A stretch of DNA of 64,000 bases. Origin: Terribacillus aidingensis (lineage in GTDB: Bacteria > Bacillota > Bacilli > Bacillales > Amphibacillaceae). The notes under the pieces were generated by a model that worked only from the letters and a program-made list of their open reading frames with translations, ran no database searches and was not told the DNA's origin. Below, piece after piece: positions 7,557 to 17,342 of this stretch. The position numbers and the translations under genes are program-made. The first letter of the stretch is position 1. Each line of letters opens with the position of its first letter. The stretch is taken from NCBI RefSeq assembly GCF_040703035.1, contig NZ_CP159996.1, positions 1,832,001 to 1,896,000 of the forward strand, read 5' to 3'.

Positions 7557-8549
7557 TTAATCGGCATACACATGAAGCAATGCGGATTCCGGTTCCGGAT
7601 CTTCAGCATGCTCAGCATAGTCTGTTGCTTCATTTACGATTTGTTTGATTTCTTCTTCCATTTGGTTTTCCAATTCTTCCGTCAGCACGCCAACTTCACG
7701 AAGATACGCACCGAATGTCAGCAAGCCATCTTTTTTGCGTTCTGCCTCGACTTCTTGCTTTTCACGGTATGTCATATCATCGTCATCACTGGAATGCGGT
7801 GTAAGACGGTATCCCACTGTTTCGATGAGCGTCGGTCCTTCCCCATTCAGTGCACGCTCACGCGCTTCTTTCACTGTTTGATAAACAGCTAAAGGATCAT
7901 TTCCGTCAATCGTGTATCCAGGCATGCCATATCCTTGAGCACGGTCGGACACATTGACGCAGCCGAGCTGTTTTTCCTGCGGAACACTGATGGCATATTT
8001 ATTGTTTTGAACCATCGTTATGACTGGTAATTTATGAACACCTGCAAAGTTCAAACCTTCGTGGAAATCACCTTGGTTTGAAGAACCCTCACCTAATGTC
8101 ACAAAGCTGACGAGCTGTTTCTTCTCCATTTTGGCAGCTAGCGCAAAACCGACAGCATGCGGCACCTGTGTTGTCACTGGTGAAGAACCAGTGACGATTC
8201 GAGAAGATTTTTTCCCGAAATGCCCAGGCATCTGACGACCGCCTGAGTTAGGGTCTTCGGCTTTCGCAAACGCGGAAAGCATCAAATCCTTTGCAGTCAT
8301 ACCAAATGGCATTACCAATCCTAAGTCGCGGTAATAGGGCAAAAGATAATCAATCTCCCTATCCAGCGCCATTGCAGCACCAACCTGTGCAGCTTCCTGT
8401 CCTTGACAAGAGATAACAAACGGTATTTTACCGGCTCTGTTCAAGAGCCACATACGTTCATCCACTCTTCTTGCCAGGAGCATCCATCTATACATTTCCA
8501 ATACTTTTTCGTCTGATATTCCAAGAGAAGCATGTCTTGTTTCTGACAT
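7557..8549 (-). CDS. bkdAA: Branched-chain alpha-keto acid dehydrogenase E1 alpha subunit
   Basis: 330 residues from the ATG at 8549, which has AAAGGGGGAG upstream. The longer open frame to 8696 would run into lpdV and is rejected. The thiamine-diphosphate motif is seen as VTLGEGSSNQGDFHEGLNFAG...NNKYAIS, and the family's phosphorylation-loop-like GYRLTPHSSDDD is present. It forms E1 with BkdAB. It begins 25 bases after lpdV ends. Confidence 0.95.
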   Translation of the reverse strand: MSETRHASLGISDEKVLEMYRWMLLARRVDERMWLLNRAGKIPFVISCQGQEAAQVGAAMALDREIDYLLPYYRDLGLVMPFGMTAKDLMLSAFAKAEDPNSGGRQMPGHFGKKSSRIVTGSSPVTTQVPHAVGFALAAKMEKKQLVSFVTLGEGSSNQGDFHEGLNFAGVHKLPVITMVQNNKYAISVPQEKQLGCVNVSDRAQGYGMPGYTIDGNDPLAVYQTVKEARERALNGEGPTLIETVGYRLTPHSSDDDDMTYREKQEVEAERKKDGLLTFGAYLREVGVLTEELENQMEEEIKQIVNEATDYAEHAEDPEPESALLHVYAD

Positions 8550-8574
8550 CGCCGCTCCCCCTTTCTTCAATATC

Positions 8575-9996
8575 TTAGCCATGGATTTGCTCTCCATCGA
8601 CCGCAAGTGCCGCTTCTCCAATAATTTCCGAGAGTGTCGGATGCGGATGGATCGTCTGACCAATTTCCCAAGGTGTCGCATCAAGCAGTTTGGCAAGCGC
8701 AGCTTCTGAAATCATGTCAGTCACGTGTGGACCAATCATGTGAACACCAAGCAAATCGTTCGTCTTTTCATCGGCGATTATCTTAACAAAGCCTTCTGTC
8801 TCACCATATACCAAAGCTTTTCCGATAGCTTGGAAACTCATTTTCCCAGTCTTGACACTATGACCTTCTGCTTTCGCTTGTGCCTCTGTCAATCCGACGC
8901 TTGCCGTTTCTGGAAAGCTATAGACACAAGCCGGAACCATGCTGTAATCCAAGCTTTCCGTCTGAACACCTGCAATATGCTCAACCGCAATCATGCCCTC
9001 CCTGGAGGCAACATGTGCCAGCTGCATACCGCCAATCACATCACCGATTGCATAAATATGGGATTCATTCGTTTGGTAAAAATTATTTGTCTGGATAAAC
9101 CCTTGCTCTGATAACTGGATATCGGTATTTTTGAGCCCGATGTCCCCGACATTTGCTGTACGGCCAACAGAGACGAGAATTTTATCAGACACAAAAACTT
9201 GCTCTTCCCCATTCATCTGTGCTGTGACTGTCACGCTGCTGTCACCAGCTTCAGCACTCTCCACTTGCACATTCGTATGGATTACGATGCCTCGCTTTTT
9301 AAGCTGCTTAAACATTTCCTTGCTGATCTGTTCGTCCTCTGTTGGAAGAATACGGTCCTGATACTCGAGTATGGTAACCTTTGTACCGAGATCATGAAGC
9401 ATCGATGCCCACTCGATCCCGATTACACCTCCGCCGATAATTGTCATGCTTTCCGGAAGTTCCTGCAGCGCCAACGCGCCTTCAGAACTAAGGATTTTTG
9501 ATTCATCAAAATCGATACCCGGTAAGGAACGCGGAGAGGAACCTGTCGCAACGACTACGTTTTTCGGAAGTAGAATTTCATTTTCACTGCCGTCAGCAAA
9601 TTCCACAGAAATCGTTCCTGCCGTTGGAGAGAAGATGGAAGGTCCGAGAATACGGCCGTATCCTTGGAAGACGTCAATTTTCCCTTTTTTCATCAAATGC
9701 TGAACCCCGCGATGCAGCTGATCGATGATTTTTTCTTTTCTTTGCTGTACCCCTGAAAAGTCCAGACGCACATCTGATGTTTGTATACCGAAAGCTGCTG
9801 CTTCCTTTGTCTGCCGGTAGACTTCAGCCGAACGGAGCAATGCCTTGGATGGGATGCATCCTCTATGCAAGCAAGTTCCGCCAAGCTCTGCTTTTTCCAC
9901 TATTGCTGTTTTTAACCCTAACTGGGAAGCACGGATGGCGGCCACGTAACCGCCCGTACCGCCTCCTAAGATGACAATGTCATATTCTCTTACCAT
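8575..9996 (-). CDS. lpdV: Dihydrolipoyl dehydrogenase of the Bkd complex (E3)
   Basis: 473 residues. The N-terminal FAD site is GGGTGGYVAA (about 11-20). The redox pair is GGTCLHRGCIPSK (C42, C47), the NAD site IIGGGVIGIEWAS, and the C-terminal dimer motif HPHPTLSE with the catalytic histidine. It reoxidises the lipoyl group of BkdB and reduces NAD+. Placement directly before bkdAA marks it as the dedicated E3, LpdV, rather than the pyruvate dehydrogenase E3. ATG with AGGAGG upstream; 12 bases from buk. Confidence 0.95.
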   Translation of the reverse strand: MVREYDIVILGGGTGGYVAAIRASQLGLKTAIVEKAELGGTCLHRGCIPSKALLRSAEVYRQTKEAAAFGIQTSDVRLDFSGVQQRKEKIIDQLHRGVQHLMKKGKIDVFQGYGRILGPSIFSPTAGTISVEFADGSENEILLPKNVVVATGSSPRSLPGIDFDESKILSSEGALALQELPESMTIIGGGVIGIEWASMLHDLGTKVTILEYQDRILPTEDEQISKEMFKQLKKRGIVIHTNVQVESAEAGDSSVTVTAQMNGEEQVFVSDKILVSVGRTANVGDIGLKNTDIQLSEQGFIQTNNFYQTNESHIYAIGDVIGGMQLAHVASREGMIAVEHIAGVQTESLDYSMVPACVYSFPETASVGLTEAQAKAEGHSVKTGKMSFQAIGKALVYGETEGFVKIIADEKTNDLLGVHMIGPHVTDMISEAALAKLLDATPWEIGQTIHPHPTLSEIIGEAALAVDGEQIHG

Positions 9997-10008
9997 TGTT
10001 TCTGCCTC

Positions 10009-11091
10009 CTATACGACATAAACTTTCGCCGCTTCTTCTTTTCGCATGACACGAAGCGCGCCTTCTGTCAGGGCACGAAGCTCGTTTTCGCCTGGATACA
10101 CAAGCACATCGGCAATCCAGCTCACCCGATCCTTCATCATCAAGATGAACAGCTCGTCATGTGCAAGACCTCCAGTCACTGCAATGGCATCTACTTCCCC
10201 TGAGAGAACAACGCTCATTGCCCCGACCTCTTTCGCTGTTTGATACACCATGCCTTCAAAAATCATCTTTGCCTCTTTATCACCTTTTTTGATCCTGTCA
10301 GCGATAAGTCTTCCATCATTTGTACCGAGGTAACCCATGAATCCGCCCTTGGTCGTCAGCATTTTCATCAGCTGATCCTTTGTGTAGGAACCGCTCAGCG
10401 CCAGCTCTATTAAATCTCCGGCAGGAACTGTCCCTGCCCGTTCAGGCGTATAAGGCCCTTCCCCGCTCAAACCATTGTTCACATCGATCACGCGTCCATG
10501 ATGATGCGCACCGACAGTAATGCCGCCACCAAGGTGAACGACAATAATATTCGATTCCTCGTAGCTCTTATCTTTGGCAGCTGCCGCTTTTCGTGCAATA
10601 GCCTTATGGTTCAATGCATGGAAGATGCTCTTTCTCTCCACACCAGGCAAACCGGAAAGCCGTGCCAGCGGATCCAATTCATCAACCACGACAGGATCGG
10701 TGATGAAAGCCGGTATCTGAAGGCTGCTTGCGATTTCATAAGCAATCAATCCTCCCAAATTGGAGGCATGTTCACCATTATAGCCCGTTTTAAGATCAGC
10801 AAGCATCGCTTCGTTCACACGGTATGTACCGCCCTCAAGCGGACGGAGCAGTCCGCCGCGTGCACAGACCGCAGTTAGCTTGGACACGTTAATACCTTCG
10901 AAATCCAATGCATCCAAGATGATTTGTTTCCGAAATTGGTACTGATCCATTACTCTTTCATATCCGCCGATATCTTCTAAATCATGGCGGATCACTCGTT
11001 CAAAAATGTTATGCTCGTCATCAAACACACCGATTTTCGTAGAAGTAGAACCTGGATTAATAGCTAAAATACGGTTTTCTGCTTTCTGCAC
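10009..11091 (-). CDS. buk: Butyrate kinase
   Basis: 360 residues of the acetate/butyrate kinase fold. The N-terminal [14 protein letters not shown] phosphate loop, the [16 protein letters not shown] segment and the [17 protein letters not shown] segment are diagnostic. It converts (branched) acyl phosphate to acid while making ATP, working with Ptb. The start is GTG at 11091 behind GAGGGGGAAA. In the operon it lies between bcd and lpdV. Confidence 0.94.
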   Translation of the reverse strand: MQKAENRILAINPGSTSTKIGVFDDEHNIFERVIRHDLEDIGGYERVMDQYQFRKQIILDALDFEGINVSKLTAVCARGGLLRPLEGGTYRVNEAMLADLKTGYNGEHASNLGGLIAYEIASSLQIPAFITDPVVVDELDPLARLSGLPGVERKSIFHALNHKAIARKAAAAKDKSYEESNIIVVHLGGGITVGAHHHGRVIDVNNGLSGEGPYTPERAGTVPAGDLIELALSGSYTKDQLMKMLTTKGGFMGYLGTNDGRLIADRIKKGDKEAKMIFEGMVYQTAKEVGAMSVVLSGEVDAIAVTGGLAHDELFILMMKDRVSWIADVLVYPGENELRALTEGALRVMRKEEAAKVYVV

Positions 11092-11109
11092 GCGGTTTCC
11101 CCCTCGTTT

Positions 11110-12204
11110 TTATCTTCTGCTTAAAGTATGATGACCGTTACGCAGGAATTGGCTTCTGGATCTGCGCATTGTTTCAATTCTTTCTTCAGCCATTCTATCA
11201 GCAGCAATACTAGTCGGAATGTCATCACGCTTAGCGATTTCGAATACGCGCTGCAAGCTGTCATAAATTGTCTCTACTTTACGAAGCGCACGCTCTCTGT
11301 TATAGCCATGCAATTCGTCCTCAACGTTGATAACACCGCCAGAGTTGATCACATAATCTGGTGCGTACACAATGCCGCGTTCGAATAGGATCTGTCCATG
11401 ATGTTCTTCTTTCAGCTGGTTGTTCGCAGCTCCAGCTACTACTTTCGCTTTCAATACACGCAATGTATCATCATTGATTACTGCGCCTAGAGCACAAGGA
11501 GCAAAGATATCACATTCGACACCATAAATATCATCAGGATCTACCGCTGTTGCTCCGAATGTTTCTACTGCTTTTTGTACGGCTTCCTTGTTAATGTCAG
11601 TAACAATCAGCTTGGCACCTTCTGCATGGAGATGCTCACACAAAGCATAAGCAACATTCCCAATACCTTGGACAGCAATTGTTTTTCCTTCCAAGCTGTC
11701 ATCACCAAATGCTTCTTTAGCAGATGCCTTGATTCCTTTGTATACGCCATAAGCTGTTACTGGCGACGGGTTGCCTGAAGATCCAGATTCTGCAGAGATA
11801 CCTGTTACGAAATCCGTTTCAGTATGGATAAGTTCCATATCCTCTACTGTAGTACCAACATCCTCTGCTGTAATGTAGCGTCCATTCAAAGATTGTACGT
11901 AACGTCCGAATGCACGGAACATCGCTTCGTTCTTGTCTTTTTTCGGATCCCCGATAATAACCGTTTTTCCTCCGCCAAGATTCAGTCCAGCTGCAGCATT
12001 TTTGTACGTCATGCCTTTTGCCAGACGAAGTGCATCAACGATTGCCTCTTCTTCAGTTGCATAAGTCCACATTCTAGTACCGCCAAGAGCCGGACCGAGA
12101 GTTGTATCATGAATTGCGATGATCGCTTTCAAACCGGATTCTTTGTCCTGGCAAAGGACTAGCTGTTCGTAATCGTATTGTTCCAACGTTTCAAAGATCT
12201 TCAT
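11110..12204 (-). CDS. bcd: Leucine dehydrogenase
   Basis: 364 residues from ATG 12204, which follows CTAGGAGGAAC; the upstream extension to 12249 overlaps ptb and lacks a ribosome site. Catalytic lysines of the Glu/Leu dehydrogenase family are visible at K68 and K80 ([17 protein letters not shown]), and the NAD site is [10 protein letters not shown] (about 178-187). It reversibly deaminates Leu, Val and Ile to the keto acids used by the Bkd complex. Confidence 0.95.
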   Translation of the reverse strand: MKIFETLEQYDYEQLVLCQDKESGLKAIIAIHDTTLGPALGGTRMWTYATEEEAIVDALRLAKGMTYKNAAAGLNLGGGKTVIIGDPKKDKNEAMFRAFGRYVQSLNGRYITAEDVGTTVEDMELIHTETDFVTGISAESGSSGNPSPVTAYGVYKGIKASAKEAFGDDSLEGKTIAVQGIGNVAYALCEHLHAEGAKLIVTDINKEAVQKAVETFGATAVDPDDIYGVECDIFAPCALGAVINDDTLRVLKAKVVAGAANNQLKEEHHGQILFERGIVYAPDYVINSGGVINVEDELHGYNRERALRKVETIYDSLQRVFEIAKRDDIPTSIAADRMAEERIETMRRSRSQFLRNGHHTLSRR

Positions 12205-12215
12205 CTTAGTTCCTC

Positions 12216-13118
12216 CTAGGCAAGTGATGCTGCCGCTATCGCGAAGCATATTGCATAATATTTACTAGTGCTGTCGTCCGCTCGAGATGTAAGGATGACA
12301 GGTGAATTTGTTCCGATAAGTAAAGAAGCACTTACGGCTCCTGCTGTATAAGTGAATGATTTGTAAAGCATATTTCCGCTTTCGATTTCCGGTACCATTA
12401 GGATGTCTGCATCTCCCGCAACAGGTGAATCTATTTTCTTGATGGCAGCAGATTGGGCAGATAATGCACTATCGAGTGCGAGAGGCCCGTCAATCTGGCA
12501 ATCCTTAATCTGTCCGCGCTGCTGCATGACAGATAGCAGCGCCGCATCAGTTGTCGCCGGCATGGCCGAGTTCACCTTTTCCGTAGCGGCAAGTGCGGCG
12601 ATCTTCGGTTCTGCGTGGAGCATCTTAACATAGATAGATACGGCATTATCCAAAATCTTCTTCTTTATCTCCAGCGATGGCGCGATATTTATACCTGCAT
12701 CCGTCAGGAAAAGCAATTTATGATAAGAAGGAATATCGAAAATGGCGAGCTGGGACAGGATGCTCCCTGGTTTAAGCGTCGTTTTATCTTTCAATATCTT
12801 ACCTGCCAGCACGTCAGTACTGACAATTCCTTTCATCAGCAAATCCGCTTTGCCTGATTTCCAGGCTTCTATTGCCATATCTGCGGCTCTGTCTGCAGAT
12901 GATGCATGAATACACGTGATTTCCTCTTCTGTCAGCTGTTCTTCCTTTATATACTGCTTTAGCCGGTCAATATCTCCATACAGCAGAAACGTTGCCAGCT
13001 GCTGATCGGTCGCTTTTTTTACTGCCTTAAGAATGGAAGGGTCGTCCGCAGCTGCGATTGCAATCGAAAATCCTTGCTTCGCAGCTGCCATTTTTTCAAG
13101 AGCGGTAAACTTATGCAT
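12216..13118 (-). CDS. ptb: Phosphate butyryltransferase (branched-chain acyl phosphate forming)
   Basis: 300 residues of the phosphotransacetylase/Ptb family, with the [18 protein letters not shown] and [10 protein letters not shown] motifs. It exchanges CoA for phosphate on butyryl or branched acyl-CoA and feeds Buk. The ATG at 13118 has GGGGGAAGGAAG upstream; the open frame extends 51 codons further but would overlap bkdR. Only 19 bases separate it from bkdR, leaving no room for the separate promoter that precedes ptb in B. subtilis. Confidence 0.93.
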   Translation of the reverse strand: MHKFTALEKMAAAKQGFSIAIAAADDPSILKAVKKATDQQLATFLLYGDIDRLKQYIKEEQLTEEEITCIHASSADRAADMAIEAWKSGKADLLMKGIVSTDVLAGKILKDKTTLKPGSILSQLAIFDIPSYHKLLFLTDAGINIAPSLEIKKKILDNAVSIYVKMLHAEPKIAALAATEKVNSAMPATTDAALLSVMQQRGQIKDCQIDGPLALDSALSAQSAAIKKIDSPVAGDADILMVPEIESGNMLYKSFTYTAGAVSASLLIGTNSPVILTSRADDSTSKYYAICFAIAAASLA

Positions 13119-13137
13119 CGTATTCTTCCTTCCCCCA

Positions 13138-15150
13138 TTATGAAAAATCTTGCATGCCACTTCTATCAAAATCATATTTATCCATCTTATAGTATAGATT
13201 ACGAATCGACACTCCAAGCTGATCTGCCGTCGCTTTTTTGTTAAAGTCGTTCGCCCGCAAAGCAGATTCAATCAGCTTCTTCTCCAAGTTCTCCACCTGT
13301 TCCTGTAACGTGCCCGCTAAGGATTGCTGATCCAAGGAAGACATCTGCAGATGCTTCGGAAGGATAACATGTTCCGTCTTCTCCATAAATGTCATCGCTT
13401 GGGCTATGGTTGTTTCCAGCTCTTTTACATTATGGAACCATTTCTTGTCTTTCAATACGTCTATTGATGCTTCAGAAACAGATTGAACCGAACATTGCAG
13501 CAGCTGATTCTGCTTGTGGACAATTGTGGATAACAATCCTTCGAAATCTTTCATCCGTTCGACTAAAGCCGGAATATAGATTGTTATACGCTTCAGTCTT
13601 TCAAAAAAAGGCTCATAAAATCTCTTTTCAAATACTGCGCGTTCTAAAGGATGACGAGCACTGACTATTATCCTGACGTCCACTTTTTTTGATTTACCGG
13701 AAGTGCGCTGCAGTTTACCTGTAGCCATGAAATCCGAGAGCTTCTCCTGAATACGAAGCGGCATACCATCAACATCATCAAGAAACAGCGTACCGCCGTC
13801 ACTTTTTTCTATCATTCCAGTAGAGTGACTGTTGCGCAGAGATCCGAAAAGCTGTTTTTCCAAACTCTCTTCATCACCGACTGTACAATCGATACGGATA
13901 AACGGCCGATGACGTCGTTTGCTTTCATTATGAATGATAGCTGCAAACATACCCTTGCCTACACCGGCATCTCCACGCAAAAGACAAGGCGCATCCGCAT
14001 TGACAGCGAATTTGACTTGTTCAAGTGTTACCTGCATCGTTTCCGAATCAGATATGACATCCTTCAGTGTGTACTTGTTTTCCAAACTGCGGATAATCTT
14101 CCGGGCCCGCTGCACTTCATCCTGCAGTTCATGCAGCTCCGAGATATCGTGCAGGACCCCCACGCTCCCGCGCAGTTTCCCATCAACAATGATTGGTGCC
14201 GCATTGACCATCATTTCCTTACCATGCTTACCGACACGCATCCGGGCACCCGTAGCTGGTCTGCGTGTCCGAAGAACCTGCATATGCAAGCTCTCCCCTT
14301 CCATGATGTCTGTCACTGCCGGTTTTCCGACAATCTGTTCAGGAGTATATCCTGTCAGACGCGTATAGGCAGGATTAACAATCAAACCAATGCCATTTTC
14401 ATCTACGACACTGATTGCCTCCTGCGAGGAGTCGATGATAGCTTCCAGCATTGACTTCACTTCTCTAACATCAGTAAGCTTTTCTGCCAAAGCAACGATA
14501 TCGACCGTTCTCTTCATAACTGTAAAAGCACCGGTTACTTCCTCTTGATCATTTTCCATCGGAGCACAGGTATAGACAATTTCAATACCGGAAGGGAGTC
14601 TTAGCTGTTCATCCACATAACGTTCCCTTTTCCGAATGGTTTCTGGCAGCTTGGAATCTGGCATAACAGTTGCTATCGGTTTCCCCAACAATTGACTCTT
14701 CTTGCTGCCAAGCAGTTTTTCAGCTGCTTCGTTTATATATATAATTTCGTCCTGGCGATTGACGCACAAGACCCCCTCATGCAAGTACTCCAGCGTTTTA
14801 CTGCGAAACTGCTGGTTATTATATGTAGAAGTATTCTCTGTCTCTTCTTGAGTTGCGAATGCTAGTATCAGCTGTGCACTTTGTCCGGATATGATCTCCG
14901 CCTTGCAGGTAGTCGGTTCAAGATAATCCGCTAATCTCTCTGATGTTTCCAGCACAAAGTCGACATGATCAAGCGCTTCCGCTATCACGTCTTTCCAAAG
15001 AGGGATATCTAATCGCTCAGCTTGATATTTCACAATGGCGCTAGGCTGTTTGACTAGCATCCCGATTATCCGGAAGCCTTTTTTTCGTTGGAACAGCTTG
15101 ATGAATTGGACTGCTTCTTCTCCGGCCCCAACAACGAGTAAATGTTTCAA
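13138..15150 (-). CDS. bkdR: BkdR-type regulator with PAS domains and a degenerate sigma-54 AAA+ domain
   Basis: About 670 residues from TTG 15150, chosen because MKHLLVVGAGEE matches the usual BkdR N-terminus and AGGATGTG lies upstream; an ATG ten codons earlier is possible. Order: N-terminal nucleotide-fold-like region, PAS 1 (about 120-180), PAS 2 (about 235-290), AAA+ domain (about 370-600) and a Fis-type helix-turn-helix (about 630-670). Walker A is GDAGVGKG. The GAFTGA loop that contacts sigma-54 is absent: LFG is followed by a short unrelated stretch before GGTLFLDD. The Walker B glutamate is Asp, and the usual FRxDLYYRL reads FYEPFFERL. By position it should control the bkd genes, probably not through sigma-54. 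Confidence 0.8.
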   Translation of the reverse strand: MKHLLVVGAGEEAVQFIKLFQRKKGFRIIGMLVKQPSAIVKYQAERLDIPLWKDVIAEALDHVDFVLETSERLADYLEPTTCKAEIISGQSAQLILAFATQEETENTSTYNNQQFRSKTLEYLHEGVLCVNRQDEIIYINEAAEKLLGSKKSQLLGKPIATVMPDSKLPETIRKRERYVDEQLRLPSGIEIVYTCAPMENDQEEVTGAFTVMKRTVDIVALAEKLTDVREVKSMLEAIIDSSQEAISVVDENGIGLIVNPAYTRLTGYTPEQIVGKPAVTDIMEGESLHMQVLRTRRPATGARMRVGKHGKEMMVNAAPIIVDGKLRGSVGVLHDISELHELQDEVQRARKIIRSLENKYTLKDVISDSETMQVTLEQVKFAVNADAPCLLRGDAGVGKGMFAAIIHNESKRRHRPFIRIDCTVGDEESLEKQLFGSLRNSHSTGMIEKSDGGTLFLDDVDGMPLRIQEKLSDFMATGKLQRTSGKSKKVDVRIIVSARHPLERAVFEKRFYEPFFERLKRITIYIPALVERMKDFEGLLSTIVHKQNQLLQCSVQSVSEASIDVLKDKKWFHNVKELETTIAQAMTFMEKTEHVILPKHLQMSSLDQQSLAGTLQEQVENLEKKLIESALRANDFNKKATADQLGVSIRNLYYKMDKYDFDRSGMQDFS

Positions 15151-15163
15151 TATGATCACATCC

Positions 15164-15177
15164 TGCAAAGTTTTGCA
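15164..15177. promoter_or_regulatory. Palindrome at the start of bkdR (possible operator)
   Basis: TGCAAAGTTTTGCA, a 6-bp inverted repeat with a 2-base centre, lies 14 bases upstream of the TTG start and overlaps the only ATG alternative. It could be an operator or a small RNA hairpin near the ribosome site; function is inferred only from symmetry and position. Confidence 0.3.
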
Positions 15178-15180
15178 CAT

Positions 15181-15765
15181 ATATAGACTAAACTAGTCTG
15201 CAGAAATTAGCAATAATAAGATTTTTGGCATGCAAGGAGTGGCTTTTTATCCGAAGTTATAACTAAATCATACCCCTGACGCAGTCTTTTATTCCGTCAA
15301 AAGACCCCAAATATATCCGCGTACTTTTGCGTATTTCGTATTGCAAAGAATTTCATTTATGTATTTCTTTGTTTCATTCGTCCAACGAAGCAAAATCCCG
15401 ACGCTATTAAAGGATCACCATACCTTGCATAGGCGAAACTTTTAAAGCATTCGTCCTTTGAGCGTCATACAATAGCTTCTTTTATTCTGCAGTATGGAGT
15501 AGGTATGGTATTGCCGATATCGCAGTAGTGACCTACAGCTACCACTGATTCTGTATAAATAGATTATTGAGCTGGCAAAAAAAGAATGGCCGAAGAAGGT
15601 TTTAGCAACCAAGCAAACAGTAATTCTTGGGGTTTTCGGAGAATTGAAGTAAAAAGAAGAAATAGAAAGCCCTTTCAAAAGATTGAAAGCACTATTAGAT
15701 AATTGCAATTAAGTTACCTGAAAACACGAACGAAAGAGCAACCCGACTCCAGCTCTACAGAGATA
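15181..15765. other. Gene-poor stretch upstream of bkdR
   Basis: About 600 bases without a convincing gene. Short open frames exist on both strands (for example 15442-15708 minus) but lack a good ribosome site, recognisable motifs or coding-like composition. One plus-strand frame near 15491-15595 translates as a run ending in CINRLLSWQKKNGRRR broken by stops, which may be a decayed gene fragment. Small inverted repeats are present (GTCTTTT...AAAAGAC near 15286-15307). No -12/-24 promoter was found reading into bkdR. Confidence 0.5.
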
Positions 15766-15768
15766 AAG

Positions 15769-15812
15769 TAAAAAATCCGAACAACGCCAAAGAAGACGCT
15801 GTCCGGATTTTT
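15769..15812 (-). terminator. Terminator of the aspartate kinase gene
   Basis: An imperfect stem (AATCCGgACAgCG paired with CGtTGTtCGGATT) with a T-run on the minus strand, beginning at the stop codon of the gene ending at 15812. Confidence 0.75.
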
Positions 15813-17161
15813 TAATTCTGGAAAAATGCTTGATACAAAGATTGCACTGCTTCATTAATCTGACGTGCTTTGACACCGAACATCAAGGATACTTCAGAAG
15901 AGCCTTGGTTGATCATTTCGATGTTTATATTCGCATCACTAAACGCCTTCGTCGCAGTACTTGAAACGCCAATTGTCTCAATCATACCTTGTCCGACAAT
16001 CATGATCATCGCCAGATCACGATCAATCGATACTTGATCTGCTTTGAGTTCCTCTTTAAGACGACGGACAACTACCGCTTCTTTGTCTGGAGGCAGCTGA
16101 CTTTCACGCAGAATGACACTCATATCATCGATACCAGATGGCGCATGCTCGAAGGAAATATTTTCTTCTTCAAGTATTTGCAGCAGTTTCCTTCCGAACC
16201 CTAGCTCGCGGTTCATTAAGTATTTGCTGATATAGATACTCAAGAAGCCTGTATCACTGGCGATTCCGATTACTGGATTACCGGACACTTTCCTTTCGGC
16301 AACTATCATCGTACCAGGCGCAGATGGATTGTTTGTATTTTTCACACATACTGGTATTTTAGCTTGGAAAGCAGGAATCAGCGCTTCATCATGGAAAACT
16401 GAAAAACCTGCATAAGACAACTCTCGCATTTCCCGGTATGTCAACGTGTTGATCTCTTTTGGATTATCGACGATATTCGGATTTACACTGTACACGCTAT
16501 CCACGTCGGTGAAGTTTTCATATAAGGAAGCTTTCACTCCCGCACTTACGATAGAACCAGTAATATCCGACCCGCCTCTTGGGAATGTTGCAAGCTTCCC
16601 TTCTTTTGTGTAGCCGAAGAAACCTGGAATGACAAGCACTCCATCACGGTCACGAAGCTTGTATAAAAGCTCAAAGCTCTCATCCAATATTCGAGCACCG
16701 CCTAACTCTTCTCTCACTAACAAACCAGCTTCTTGGGGATTCACATAAGCTGCTTGCACTCCTAATTTATTGAGATAAGCACTGAATACTTTGGCAAGAG
16801 AATCTTCACCCGTTGCCTTCAACGCATCCATTGTATTAACTGCAGGTATCGAATCAGCCAGGATTCCTTTTAACTGATCCTCTATCTGCTCGATCAAGTT
16901 ATTATCCAGCTCCAATTCCTCAACGATGACCCGGAAACGCGACAGCACCTTTTCTACCTGTGTACTGACGTCTTCCCCTTTGCTATGTGCTTCTCCTATT
17001 GCAATAAGTAAGTCCGTCACCTTCGTATCAGCTTTGTCGCGTTTACCTGGCGCAGAAACGACAATGAATTTCCGCTCCTGATCAGCTTTCACGATTTGTG
17101 CTACTTTGCGGAGCTGTTCCGCACTTGCTACTGAACTACCACCAAATTTTGCTACCTTCAT
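15812..17161 (-). CDS. Aspartate kinase (single-chain, YclM/ThrD-like)
   Basis: 449 residues. The N-terminal kinase domain begins with MKVAKFGGSSVAS (the KFGGSS signature) and includes FPRGGSDITG. Two ACT domains follow in the last ~140 residues, where feedback inhibitors bind. It phosphorylates aspartate, the first step towards Lys, Met and Thr. The length and the lack of an internal start that would make a beta subunit place it with the B. subtilis aspartokinase III group. It is monocistronic, with its own terminator, and has no room for a lysine riboswitch leader. ATG preceded by GGAGAG. Confidence 0.9.
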   Translation of the reverse strand: MKVAKFGGSSVASAEQLRKVAQIVKADQERKFIVVSAPGKRDKADTKVTDLLIAIGEAHSKGEDVSTQVEKVLSRFRVIVEELELDNNLIEQIEDQLKGILADSIPAVNTMDALKATGEDSLAKVFSAYLNKLGVQAAYVNPQEAGLLVREELGGARILDESFELLYKLRDRDGVLVIPGFFGYTKEGKLATFPRGGSDITGSIVSAGVKASLYENFTDVDSVYSVNPNIVDNPKEINTLTYREMRELSYAGFSVFHDEALIPAFQAKIPVCVKNTNNPSAPGTMIVAERKVSGNPVIGIASDTGFLSIYISKYLMNRELGFGRKLLQILEEENISFEHAPSGIDDMSVILRESQLPPDKEAVVVRRLKEELKADQVSIDRDLAMIMIVGQGMIETIGVSSTATKAFSDANINIEMINQGSSEVSLMFGVKARQINEAVQSLYQAFFQN

Positions 17162-17250
17162 GTGTCTCTCTCCATTACGCTTTTTCTTTACTTAGGTAAA
17201 ATAGTATCACAGAGTTTCTTCCGCTGGCTAGGTGAAAGACATAATTTTGA

Positions 17251-17308
17251 GAAAAAAGTGACGACATTAGTTTACATAATAATAATACCGTTAACTGTTG
17301 TCGTCACT
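17251..17308 (-). terminator. Terminator of the isomerase-family gene
   Basis: A 10-bp perfect inverted repeat, AGTGACGACA (17257-17266) and TGTCGTCACT (17299-17308), around a 32-base AT-rich loop. On the minus strand the hairpin is followed by TTTTTT, so it ends transcription from the gene at 17343-18818. Confidence 0.7.
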
Positions 17309-17342
17309 AAAGATAGAAATCCAGCAATTCTAAGGTAAAGAA

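Noticed and set aside
8550..8696. Extended N-terminus of bkdAA
   Set aside because: The extension overlaps lpdV, is arginine-rich unlike the family, and lacks a ribosome site; ATG 8549 has AAAGGGGGAG.
13119..13300. Possible sigma-54 promoter before ptb (TGGCAT at about 13151-13156, minus strand)
   Set aside because: The GG is not followed by GC at the required 10-base spacing, so it does not fit a -24/-12 promoter.
13825..14454. 209-codon plus-strand frame antisense to bkdR
   Set aside because: Shadow of the bkdR coding strand; no domain or start signals.
15220..15245. Possible sigma-54 promoter before bkdR (TTGCA motif, minus strand)
   Set aside because: The -24 GG is missing; six bases at that spacing read AAAGCC.
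15442..15708. 88-codon minus-strand open frame in the gap before bkdR
   Set aside because: No ribosome site, no recognisable motif, odd composition; probably chance or debris.
17162..17342. Lysine riboswitch or T-box leader for the aspartate kinase
   Set aside because: The 181-base gap is largely occupied by the upstream gene's terminator and shows no riboswitch-like core.
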